Assembly: GCA_963828215.1 (NCBI GenBank)
Contig: CAWHFO010000056.1
Span: 1 to 64,000, forward strand
Direction: 5' to 3'
From: CAVTJL01 sp963828215
Lineage (GTDB): Bacteria; Pseudomonadota; Alphaproteobacteria; Geminicoccales; Geminicoccaceae
DNA length: 64,000 bases
Shown: piece after piece, positions 8,711 through 16,518 of the stretch
Layout: each line of letters begins with the position of its first letter
Position numbering within the stretch: the first letter of the stretch is position 1
Notes under the pieces: generated by a model
Database searches by the model: none
Told to the model about the DNA's origin: nothing
What the model saw: the letters and a program-made list of their open reading frames with translations, nothing else
Program-made: the position numbers and the translations under genes

Positions 8711-9553
8711 ATGGCTCTCGCAGTCCCGCGCCGGCCAGCGCCGGCCATTCTCGATCACGGCCCAGTCGACCGAGCGCCATCCAGGTCGGCCACGCCGCCG
8801 CTCGCCAACGACATCCGCCGACCGGTACTCACGGCCGTGCTGGCCCTGGACCTGGGCCAGACCACGGGCTGGGCGCTGCGCACCGCCGAGGGGCTGATCA
8901 CCAGCGGGACAGCCGAGTTCCGCCCCGGCCGGTTCGAGGGCGGCGGCATGCCGTTCCTCCGCTTCCGGGCCTGGCTGCGGGAACTGCACGAGATCGCCGG
9001 CGGGATCGGCGCGGTGCTGTTCGAGGAGGTGCGGCGGCATATCGGCACCTCGGCGGGACACCTTTACGGCGGTTGGCTCGCCATCCTCTCGACATGGTGC
9101 GAGGAGCACGGCGTGCCCTACGAGGGCGTGCCCGTCGGCACGATCAAGCGCCACGCCACCGGCAAGGGGAACGCCGGCAAGGACGAGGTGATCGCCGCGA
9201 TGCGGGCCAGGGGCTTCGCACCCGCCGACGACAACGAGGCGGATGCGCTGGCCTTGCTCGACTGGGCGCTGACGCACCGCGTCGGAGGTGCGCCGATGAC
9301 CGGCGAGGACCTGCTGCAGCATGCGGCCGCGGTCGTTCGCGATCGACGCCGCAGCTATGGCGATCCCTCGGACCTGTTCGAGCGCGTCGCCATCCGATGG
9401 TCGCAGGTGATCGGCGCCAAGGTCACCGCCACCCAGGTCGGCCTGTGTCTGATCGACCTCAAGCTCGCGCGGCTCGTGGGCGACCCCACGCATCTCGACA
9501 GCCTGGTCGACGTCGCCGGCTACGCCGCCTGCGTGCGGGAGGTGAGCCGATGA
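8711..9553 (+). CDS. RuvC-like resolvase joined to DUF6378-like domain
   Basis: 280 aa from ATG 8711, which has a strong Shine-Dalgarno (ggaggag). Residues about 44-195 form a RuvC/RNase H-like fold: LALDLGQTTGWAL with the first acidic residue, FEEV in the middle, and DDNEADALALLDWAL near the end, as in phage Holliday-junction resolvases. Residues 196-280 (LLQHAAAVVRDRRRSYGDP, LFERVAIRWSQVIG) resemble the separate phage family DUF6378. An ATG sits exactly at the boundary (9296). Two genes overlapping as ATGA and fused by a one-base indel are at least as likely as a true fusion. Confidence 0.75.
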   Translation: MALAVPRRPAPAILDHGPVDRAPSRSATPPLANDIRRPVLTAVLALDLGQTTGWALRTAEGLITSGTAEFRPGRFEGGGMPFLRFRAWLRELHEIAGGIGAVLFEEVRRHIGTSAGHLYGGWLAILSTWCEEHGVPYEGVPVGTIKRHATGKGNAGKDEVIAAMRARGFAPADDNEADALALLDWALTHRVGGAPMTGEDLLQHAAAVVRDRRRSYGDPSDLFERVAIRWSQVIGAKVTATQVGLCLIDLKLARLVGDPTHLDSLVDVAGYAACVREVSR

Positions 9554-9993
9554 CGCCGAGAAGCTCGCTGGCCCGGCACGTCGCCAGCACCACGACGAGC
9601 GAGGACCTCGACGCGATGCGGCTGCGGGCCTGGCGGCAGCAGGGCGTGGCCGTGCTGCGGCCCGAGGAGATCCAGGATCCCTGGGTGCGGCAGGCGCTGA
9701 TCAACGAGGCCGAGCGGCGCTTCGGCAGGCGGCGGGAGAGCGCCGATGAGGCGGAAGCTGCGGCGCAGGAAGGAGGGGCCGCTGCTCCTCGAGGAGGTCC
9801 GCGAGAAGGATCCCGAGGGCCGGATCGTCGTCCACCACCGTGTCGTCGACACCCTCGGGCGGATGCTGGGATCGGGCGCGATCGATGCCGTGATGCACGA
9901 TGCTGGCCGCGAGTTCCAGAGGAGCTTCATTCTGGCCCAGCTCGACCCGCTCAGGGCCGCCGACCTGCTGCGCGTGCCGGGCTGCGGTCGTGA
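9550..9993 (+). CDS. Hypothetical phage protein, probably shorter
   Basis: ATG 9550 overlaps the previous stop (ATGA). The first 60 residues (SLARHVASTTTSEDLDAM, RPEEIQDPWVRQALINEAER) look like real protein. After about 9735 the composition turns into Arg/Gly/Pro noise that runs over the next gene for 248 bp. A TGA one frame over at 9747-9749, overlapping the next start, is the likely original stop. So the gene is probably about 66 aa with an indel near its end. No family recognised. Confidence 0.45.
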   Translation: MTPRSSLARHVASTTTSEDLDAMRLRAWRQQGVAVLRPEEIQDPWVRQALINEAERRFGRRRESADEAEAAAQEGGAAAPRGGPREGSRGPDRRPPPCRRHPRADAGIGRDRCRDARCWPRVPEELHSGPARPAQGRRPAARAGLRS

Positions 9994-10279
9994 GCCCGAG
10001 CCGGGCGACACGACGCTGGCCGCCCGTCGGCGGGTGCACCGGGCACTTCTGGCCCTCGGCGGCCACGACAGCCCCGCGGGCTCGTGTGCCTGGCATGTGC
10101 TGGGCCGCGGCTGCTCGGTGCGGGAGTGGGCGCTGCGGCAGGGTTGGGGCGGCAGGCAGGTGCGGCAGGAGCAGGCGCAGGGGATGCTGGTTGCAGCGCT
10201 CGGGTTGCTGGCGGCGCACTACGGCCTGGCGGGAGGCGGGCGTAGAAGCGGCCTGCCTGTCGGACGCAGGAGAGTGTAA
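9746..10279 (+). CDS. DUF6456-like phage protein
   Basis: 177 aa. The central and C-terminal blocks DAVMHDAGREFQRSFILAQLDPLRA, DSPAGSCAWHVLGRGCSVREW and RQEQAQGMLVAALGLLAAHY match a family common in alphaproteobacterial phages and chromosomes, annotated as DUF6456. The Lys/Arg-rich N-terminus suggests nucleic-acid binding. It is the last gene of the rightward early block. A regulatory role has been proposed for relatives, but nothing in this sequence proves it. Frame intact. Confidence 0.65.
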   Translation: MRRKLRRRKEGPLLLEEVREKDPEGRIVVHHRVVDTLGRMLGSGAIDAVMHDAGREFQRSFILAQLDPLRAADLLRVPGCGREPEPGDTTLAARRRVHRALLALGGHDSPAGSCAWHVLGRGCSVREWALRQGWGGRQVRQEQAQGMLVAALGLLAAHYGLAGGGRRSGLPVGRRRV

Positions 10280-10669
10280 AGCAGAGGTTTCGGCGCCTAC
10301 GACATCAGCGCTGGAGCAGGAGGCGTAGTCACCGACGGGAGTGCTCCGCCCCGGAGAAGCGCCGTGGCCTGACGTCAGCCATACCGAGGGCTGGCAGGCG
10401 GATTGCGATCGGCTTCGAACCGTACCAGCGCGTCCTACGCCAACCGACTTCACGGCTCCCACTCGGTTCTCAAGCGACAATGCGCTCCTGCTCCCGCACC
10501 GGATGCAGGGATCAGTGGGGCGCCCGTGCCGGCCTTACCGAACGGGTGCTATCTGACAACCCCGAGACCGCTCAAACCCGAGCCCTACGCTGGGAACCGG
10601 GCTCAACGGGGTCATGGGTGGTGCGATAGTGGGATTGCCTGCAGGTCTCTTTGGCGCGGGAACGGACAA
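10280..10669. other. Intergenic region, no gene recognised
   Basis: 390 bp between the DUF6456-like gene and the DUF4062 remnant. A short hairpin (gagccc at about 10580 with gggctc about 13 nt later) was seen. No promoter, RNA gene or reading frame with protein-like composition stood out. Base composition falls here, marking entry into the lower-GC accessory block. Confidence 0.4.
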
Positions 10670-11764
10670 ATGTTCCGAGTTTACATCTCGTCGACCTTCA
10701 AGGACCTCAAGGCGCACCGGGAGCGGGCTACGCCAGCTGCGGCGGGTGAACCACGATGTTATCGCTATGGAAGACTACGTTGCTCAGGACGAGCGGCCGC
10801 TCGCCAACTGCCTAAACGACGTTGCGTGTAGCGACTTGTACTTGGGATTGTTTGCTTGGCGATACGGATACATATCGGAAGAGGAGAACCCGCGCCGCCT
10901 TTCCATCACGGAGCTTGAGTACCGACACGCAATTTCCGAGGGGCAGGAGTGCCTCGCGTTCTGGACGAGGATTTCGAGTGGGCCCCCCGCCATGCAGGAC
11001 TCACACATGCGCCGGAGAAGCGGGGAGGCTCATCAGGGAGCTGCGCGAAGAGCGAGCACGCAGAAGCAAGTGGCCTTCTTCAAAACTCCCGACGATCTCG
11101 CGGCTCTCGTTGCCACGGCTGTCGAGAAGTGGACGAAGAAGGTCGAGTTGAGCAAGCGAAACGAGGCGTCGCGGATGACGATTGGAGAGCTGACGCCGGG
11201 CAGGAAAATCGTCGTTGACAGGCAGATCGGAAGATTGCGCCTGCTGGTGCTCAACGACGACATCTGCCACGCGTCGGCGGACGTCATCGTCAGCTCGGAC
11301 GATAATTACTTTAGCGCGCGGGGTGGGGTATCGAAGCTCCTGCTCGACAAGCTGGGACCAGCGTCCGTCGCGAACTTGAGCACGACCGTAAGGCAGGATT
11401 TCGACAGGGTCAGATTGCCGAGCACTACCGGAGGCGATTGGGGTCGGCGAGCCGTCATCCGCGGCGGTCATTGACCTGGACTAAGACCTGTACCCCACGC
11501 CAGAGGCGATTCGCATCGTGACCCGACGAAGCCTTGGTTGTGCCGCCGCTCTCGGCGCAGGGAGCATCGCGTTCCCCGTTGGCGGAGGCTACGCGACGAT
11601 GCGCATGAACCCATCTCGACTGCGTCCACGCCAAGGCACGAGATCCTCGCCTCATGAGGGCCAGGGAGCGGGATCGGGAACGGCTCAGTGCGATCAAGCT
11701 CTACATCCTTAACCCTCAAGACAATGTCGGGCTACCCGAGGAATTGCTGGGTGCAGTGGGATGA
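10670..11764 (+). pseudogene. DUF4062 plus macro-domain protein, frameshifted
   Basis: Assembled over several frames. The N-terminus MFRVYISSTFKDLKAHRE is the DUF4062 signature; it continues as LRRVNHDVIAMEDYVAQDERPLANC, SDLYLGLFAWRYGYI and ITELEYRHAISEGQECLAF, ending near FFKTPDDLAALVATAVEKW. After a linker comes a macro (ADP-ribose-binding) domain: ASADVIVSSDDNYFSARGGVSKLLLDKLG, then LGCAAALGAGSIAFPV-GGGYAT, closing with LYILNPQDNVGL and TGA 11762-11764. About seven frame changes, in both directions, separate the pieces. DUF4062 occurs in STAND/NACHT-type sensor proteins and macro domains handle ADP-ribose, so a defence-type moron is inferred. Whether it is dead or badly assembled cannot be told here. 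Confidence 0.6.
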
Positions 11765-12497
11765 CGCCGTTCCTATGAACCCGCTCGGAGAATCGCCCAG
11801 TGAGGACGCACTTCTATCACGCCACCGCGGCCGTCAACTTGCGGTCCCTTCGCCGCACGCGGTTTTTGCTTCCAGCCGCAACTCGATTCAGAGAGTGGAT
11901 CGCAGCGATCTCCTGATCGCCGACGAACACATGACGTCCGGCTTCGATATGGAGACCAGGAGATCCGGTCCGGAACCAGGCCCCGCTGGATCAGACAGCA
12001 TCGATTTGGCTACGGCTCGAACTCTACAGGACTGACGTCTCATGCCGCCAAAGCGCTCGTGTTATTCTGGCCCGTCGCGGTGCTTAGGTCCGACGTCCGG
12101 CGAGGCAAGGATGCTCCAACGAACCGCGGGTGTGAAATCTGCGGTGATCCGCGTGGCTAGCCGCTCGCTGTTAGAAGTAAATGAAAGCTCACTCATGCAT
12201 GTGTCGACTTGCAATTCTGGAGCAGCTTGGCTGTCGCAAGGAAAAAAGAGTAGACGTGGACAAAGCGTTTTCCGTCAGGCCAACTGTTTCGCCCAATCGC
12301 CTGCGACGATCGCGGAGATCTATTTTACTGCACTGTGGGTCTTCCGGATGACGCTGAATACGATACTAGCGTTGGCGCACATTGGCATTCATTCTTAACC
12401 GCCACACTGGGAGATTTGTGAGCTCCGCTCGTAAATCGCTGCGCGCCCCAGCTGATGGACTGAACCGAATGCTGTGGCGTCCATCTAGAGGCAATAA
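11765..12497. other. Decayed lower-GC region
   Basis: About 730 bp with no intact gene. Short protein-like fragments appear in changing frames, for example LRSLRRTRFLLPAATRFREW near 11830 and FYCTVGLPDDAEYDTSVGAHWH near 12325-12390, but none could be tied to a family. Codon use is less GC-biased than in phage genes on either side, which suggests recent acquisition followed by decay, together with the flanking DUF4062-macro and nucleotidyltransferase remnants. Confidence 0.4.
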
Positions 12498-12857
12498 ATG
12501 CTGGAACTGCCCACAGAAAAGCTCGCGCGCCACCTCCGCTCCTATCGGCGTGCACAGAGCGATCGCCTGGCGTTTCTCCTCCCTCTCCGGGTCGTTTAGT
12601 CCCGTGCACACTCAGCATATGCGCGCGCTCGAGGCTGCACGAAGCGCGCTTAAGCGGCGCGGTTGGACCGTGGCGGCGGGTTTTCTCGCCCCGATCCCGT
12701 CGATGAGGTACCTCAAGGGAAAGCTGGGGGAATGAAGCATGGCCCTTCAGAGATGCGAGTACGGTTATGCGAGGCCGCGTTCCAGAGACTTAAACTGGGT
12801 TGATGTTTGCTCCTGGTGGCGAGTTCCGGAGCTACGGCCTGTGCACCGCGCTGCGTG
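12498..12857 (+). pseudogene. NMNAT-like nucleotidyltransferase remnant
   Basis: ATG 12498 opens LELPTEKLARHLRSYRRAQSDRLAFLLPL; one frame over, the sequence continues SGSFSPVHTQHMRALEAARSALKRRGW, then AAGFLAPIPSMRYLKGKLG, and in a third frame MRVRLCEAAFQRL and WVDVCSWW. The GSFxPxHxxH block is the nucleotide-binding motif of HxGH nucleotidyltransferases, and the later blocks follow the order of NMN adenylyltransferases (GxxxPV, HRxxM, WVxVxxWE). At least three frame breaks make it inactive as written. Related fragments may extend to about 13130. NMNATs make NAD from NMN and ATP; activity here is not claimed. Confidence 0.5.
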
Positions 12858-13395
12858 AGCACCTAGAGCGGGAATGCGGCGCACTTTAGGGGACGAAGTA
12901 TCACGGGAGTGGAAGTCATGGGCTCTGACTCTGGAAATCCGTATCCTTGATAAGAATATCGCTGATTGGGACGCAGCCAGATATCCCATGCGCAAAAATT
13001 GTGGTACACTGGCCGGGTGATCTGCTGTCGCTTCGCGTGGCGTGCACAGCACGCGCGAGTGGAGCCCGTTAACGAGCACACCGCACGACGGGCGGTCGAC
13101 CTGGGCATGGAATTTATTATGATAGATCCCAAAGCCTATCGCCGAACGTCGAGAGCGGTAAACTCGACCACGTCGGCTGGTTGCTCCTGCCCCGGAGAGC
13201 CGGAGACTCGGGCCATCGGCTGGCGTGACCAATGTGCTGCGTCGAGCGAGAGATCTCTGTCCGGTGGAAGGGCTGGCCGTTGGCCGCGGCTGGCCGGTTC
13301 TCCCCATCCAGCGAGCGGAGCGGCGCCCCGCCACCGCTTGAACGCAGCATCGGGAGGGGGGAGAAGGAGGAAGAGAGGGAGGGGGAATAGCGCGC
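12858..13395. other. Non-coding or decayed spacer
   Basis: No intact gene. 12870-13130 is less GC-rich and has fragments (SREWKSWALTLEIRIL, NIADWDAARYPMRKN) that may be the decayed tail of the nucleotidyltransferase. 13130-13390 turns GC-rich and purine-biased (a run of ggggag-like repeats at about 13350-13385), with no protein-like frame. It ends at the promoter of the next operon. Confidence 0.4.
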
Positions 13396-13424
13396 TTGAC
13401 AGCGTCCATCACAACATGTAGCAT
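13396..13424 (+). promoter_or_regulatory. Strong sigma70-type promoter
   Basis: Consensus -35 TTGACA at 13396-13401, 17-bp spacer, -10 TAGCAT at 13419-13424 (4 of 6 matches). It lies about 80 bp upstream of the ATG at 13503 at the junction between the decayed block and the dense phage operon. It is the best promoter-like sequence in the prophage and may drive the methylase and late genes. Confidence 0.6.
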
Positions 13425-13452
13425 CCAGGCACAGTCGAAGAGTTGGGCCTGC

Positions 13453-13481
13453 AGCCCGCCCGGGTCATCCCGCGGCGGGCT
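13453..13481 (+). terminator. Attenuator-like hairpin in the 5' leader
   Basis: agcccgcc (13453-13460) pairs with ggcgggct (13474-13481), and cggg (13461-13464) with cccg (13469-13472), leaving a tcat loop and one bulged c. The stem is followed by ttgccgtctt. It lies between the promoter and the first gene, so it could terminate or attenuate transcription until an antiterminator acts. The T tract is short, which limits confidence. Confidence 0.45.
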
Positions 13482-13502
13482 TTGCCGTCTTCGGGAGGCT
13501 GC

Positions 13503-14063
13503 ATGGATCCGCTCACCGACCGGCTCCTGCGGCTGCTCCAGACGTACCATGGCTGGCGTCGCTGCCTGCTCCTGGTCCAGGAGGACAGCGGCCGGGTGAG
13601 CTGGGTGAAGCTGCCCGATGATCTCGACCTGACCCTGCGGCTCAACACCGACGACACGGTGAGCGTCACGCTCGGCCATCGCGACGCCGGCGAGGCCTTC
13701 CTCGCTGAGCTGGCGACGCTGGTGGCGGAGACCGAGGAGAAGCGTTCGACACCGTCGACCGCTGGGGCGAGTGGTACTGTCGAACCGTCTCTACTGGCCG
13801 GCAGTCGAGCCCCTAAGCCATTGATATCGCGGGTCCTTCCTGGGCCTCAGTGTATGCGGGGGGGCGGCGCCCGGGACCGCGCTACAGACAGAGCAAAAAT
13901 CCGGGTTCGCAGTTCGCACCCAGCGGCTTCGAGGCGGCCCGCTGCGACAGGCATCTTTCCCGACAGTCTCAGCGCTTTCCGGCCGACGGCGTCGCTCGCG
14001 CCGTCCGATCTTGCAGGTTCGCAGACCGGCTTCGGGTTCGCAGGTCCAGGTTCGCACTCATGA
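13503..14063 (+). CDS. Hypothetical phage protein with repeat-derived tail
   Basis: ATG 13503 has a good Shine-Dalgarno (gggagg). The first 80 residues (LTDRLLRLLQTYHGWRRCLLL, GRVSWVKLPDDLDLTLRL, TVSVTLGHRDAGEAFLAEL) look like real protein but match no family I recognise. From about residue 90 the sequence is low-quality, and the last residues (FGFAGPGSHS) are encoded by the first of two direct repeats that flank the HNH gene. The original stop was probably earlier or lost by an indel. Confidence 0.55.
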   Translation: MDPLTDRLLRLLQTYHGWRRCLLLVQEDSGRVSWVKLPDDLDLTLRLNTDDTVSVTLGHRDAGEAFLAELATLVAETEEKRSTPSTAGASGTVEPSLLAGSRAPKPLISRVLPGPQCMRGGGARDRATDRAKIRVRSSHPAASRRPAATGIFPDSLSAFRPTASLAPSDLAGSQTGFGFAGPGSHS

Positions 14064-14072
14064 GGTTCGCAG
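14014..14072. repeat. Direct repeat, copy 1, left of HNH gene
   Basis: A 59-bp unit made of ggttcgcag-like steps that recurs with few mismatches at 15150-15207. The best-conserved core is ggttcgcaggtccaggttcg. Weaker similarity extends leftwards (shared ggcggcccgctg at about 13933 and about 15040). Together with copy 2 it brackets the minus-strand HNH gene, as expected for a gene inserted with duplication of its flank. Confidence 0.7.
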
Positions 14073-14109
14073 TCCCGCCCGCCTGCAGGACACGCCGTAG
14101 CGCGCGGCG

Positions 14110-15033
14110 TTACCCAAGGAAGCGTTTCTCGTTGTGCCAGGTCAAAGCGCGGCGATCCGGCTGCTGGTCGACCCTGTCGGGGCGGTCGATCTCGACTCCG
14201 TGCAGCGCGTAGTACTGCCGGCCATTGTCGAACTCTTCGCGAATGCGATTGCTGACCTCGAAGTGGAGGTCCGGCGTGACCGTCACGTAGCCTGCATCGA
14301 ACAGGCTGTGGATGTCTCGGCGAAGCAGGAGGCCGTTCACCGTGACGTGCTCCCCGCCCTCGCGGTAAGGCCGGATGTGCGCCGCCTCCAGAGCCGGCAG
14401 TGTTCGCTCCCGGGTGACAGTGCAGCGCCGGTGATAGAGGTCGGTGACGAGCACGCGGAAGGCGCCTTGGCCGAGCCGCGGCCGAAGAAGCACGGGGCTG
14501 CCGTAACGCGGACCGTTGGTCGCGCCGGCAGCTGCGAGGGCCGGATCGGCAAGGCGTTCCTGAACAGCCTCCCATAGGGTGCGGCCATCGGCATCAGCGG
14601 TGCTGTAGGTCTTGAACGAGACGATGTTGGGGGCCCAGCTCGCGGGGACCGGTATCCAGCCGGCTTCCGGCAGGAAGAACGGTTGGGTGACGATGCGGCA
14701 GCCAATCGCGAAGTCGCTCCGATCATCCGGGCCGGTCCTGCGGTAGCGGGCGATCCGGGCTCTCATTTCGCCGAGCGAGGGGCCGCCGTTGGCCTCGGCG
14801 AAGGCCTCCCAAGCCAGTGAGCAGGGCAGGTTCGTGGCATAGGCAAACACGCCGCCGCCGACGACGAAGTTGTGCGGGGCGTGCAGCTTGAACAGGAACA
14901 GCTCGCCGGGCTGGAGTGCTCCGAAGCTTCGCGCCGACGGCGCCCAGAAGTTCACCTCCGGCAGATCGGGACGCTGCCGAAGCAGGTCGAACCAATCGCG
15001 GTCGGTTACAGCGACGACAAGATTGACGGCCAT
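14110..15033 (-). CDS. HNH endonuclease, COG3440-type
   Basis: 307 aa, intact, transcribed against the surrounding phage genes. The C-terminal HNH_2-type nuclease is clear: CTVTRERTLPALEAAHIRPY, then VNGLLLRRDIHSLFDAGYVTV. The N-terminal 110 residues (FWAPSARSFGALQPGELFLFKLHAPHNFVVGGGVF) look like a PUA/EVE-like reader domain, the arrangement of predicted modification-dependent restriction enzymes. It is bracketed by direct repeats and adjoins a DNA methyltransferase. Likely a defence or selfish insertion in the phage; substrate unknown. Confidence 0.8.
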   Translation of the reverse strand: MAVNLVVAVTDRDWFDLLRQRPDLPEVNFWAPSARSFGALQPGELFLFKLHAPHNFVVGGGVFAYATNLPCSLAWEAFAEANGGPSLGEMRARIARYRRTGPDDRSDFAIGCRIVTQPFFLPEAGWIPVPASWAPNIVSFKTYSTADADGRTLWEAVQERLADPALAAAGATNGPRYGSPVLLRPRLGQGAFRVLVTDLYHRRCTVTRERTLPALEAAHIRPYREGGEHVTVNGLLLRRDIHSLFDAGYVTVTPDLHFEVSNRIREEFDNGRQYYALHGVEIDRPDRVDQQPDRRALTWHNEKRFLG

Positions 15034-15149
15034 TTCCAGGGCGGCCCGCTGATCCGAGCTTCGTGTCGGGCGGAACAGTATCTTAGCGGCTCGCAGTCAG
15101 CCAGGGGGCCCGACAGCCTCATTGCTCGGCGCCGGCCGCGGGTCGATGC

Positions 15150-15207
15150 CAGGTCGCAGGCCGAGTTCCGGTTCGCAGGTCCAGGTTCGCATTCGTGAGG
15201 TTCGCAG
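15150..15207. repeat. Direct repeat, copy 2, right of HNH gene
   Basis: 58-bp counterpart of 14014-14072, ending one base before the GTG start of the ParB-methyltransferase. Main differences are t/c and g/a substitutions in ttcgca[c/t]tc[a/g]tgagg and a diverged first third. Both copies can encode the same peptide end FAGPGSHS, which shows they derive from one ancestral segment. Confidence 0.7.
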
Positions 15208-16518
15208 GTGAGCGACGCGGCAACCCGGCTGACGGCGCTGGCGGAGCGCATCGAGCTGTGGCCGGTGGACCGGCTGCGGCCCTACGAGCGCAACCCCAGG
15301 ACCCACAGCGAGGATCAGGTGGCGAGGCTCGCCGCCTCGATGGTCGAGTTCGGCTTCACCAACCCGATCCTGGTCGACGAGGCGAGCGGCATCCTGGCCG
15401 GGCACGGCCGGCTGATGGCGGCCCGGCAGCTGGGGCTGAAGGAAGTCCCGGTGGTGCGCCTCGAGCATCTCTCGGAGGCGCAGAAGCGGGCCTACATCGT
15501 CGCCGACAATAGTCTTGCCCTTGGCGCGGGCTGGGACGAGGTGCTGCTCGGCGAGGAGCTGGGCTGGCTCAGGGACGAGCGGTTCGATCTCGACCTTCTG
15601 GGCTTCGATGCGACGGAGCTCGAGCGGCTGCTGTCCTTGGGCCGTCGACCGAAGCGGCCGAGCCCGAGGAGGAGGTGCCGGAGCCGCCCGAGGACCCGGT
15701 CACCAGGCCCGGCGATCTCTGGCTCCTGGGCCCTCACCGCCTGCTCTGCGGCGACGCCACGGTCCTGGCCGACGTCGAGCGCGTGCTCGGCGGCACGCTG
15801 GCCGACATGACCTGGACCGATCCGCCCTACAATGTCGACTACGGCAACACGGCGAAGGACAAGCGGCGCGGGAAGGACAGAAAGATCCTGAACGACAATC
15901 TGGGCGACGGCTTCGAGCGGTTCCTCGACCGACGCCTGCACCAACATCGTGAGCGTGACCAAGGGGGCGATCTACATCGCGATGAGCAGCTCGGAGCTGC
16001 ACACGCTGCAACGGGCGTTTGCCGCTGCCGGCGGCAAGTGGTCGACCTTCGTGATCTGGGCCAAGCACGCCTTCACCCTCGGCCGGGCCGACTATCAGCG
16101 GCAGTATGAGCCGATCCTCTATGGCTGGCCGGAGGGTGCCGAGCACTTCTGGTGCGGGGCCCGCGACCAGGGCGACGTCTGGTTCTTCGACAAGCCGGCC
16201 AGGAACGACCTGCACCCGACGATGAAGCCGGTGGCGCTGGTCGAGCGGGCGATCAGGAACTCCAGCAAGAGCCGGGACATCGTCCTGGACCCGTTCGGCG
16301 GCTCGGGCTCGACCCTGATCGCGGCCGAGAAGACCGGCCGGCAGGCGAGGGCTGGTCGAGCTCGACCCCGCCTACTGCGACGTGATCGTCCAGCGCTGGC
16401 AGCGGTTCACCGGCAGGTCCGCGACCCTGGACGGCGATGGCGGAGCTTCGACGAGATGGCCGCCGGGCGGTCCGCGGCTTTGGCGCCCTTGGTCAGTGGG
16501 CCCCGCAGCAGCGCTTGA
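15208..16518 (+). CDS. ParB-domain DNA methyltransferase, frameshifted
   Basis: GTG 15208. The N-terminal ParB/Srx-like nuclease-fold domain reads RLRPYERNPRTHSEDQV, NPILVDEASGILAGHGRLMAA, QKRAYIVADN. After a Glu/Pro linker comes a beta-class amino-methyltransferase: motif IV TDPPYNV, then HPTMKPVALVERAI and motif I DPFGGSGSTLIAAE, ending LVELDPAYCDVIVQRW and a short tail to TGA 16518. Frame changes lie near 15650, 15930, 16345 and 16435. Such ParB-methylase fusions are common phage orphan methyltransferases acting on adenine or cytosine amino groups; they may mask phage DNA from restriction. Confidence 0.85.

Noticed and set aside
13443..13503. Earlier start for the 13503 gene
   Set aside because: The frame extends upstream through the leader hairpin; the ATG at 13503 has the good Shine-Dalgarno.
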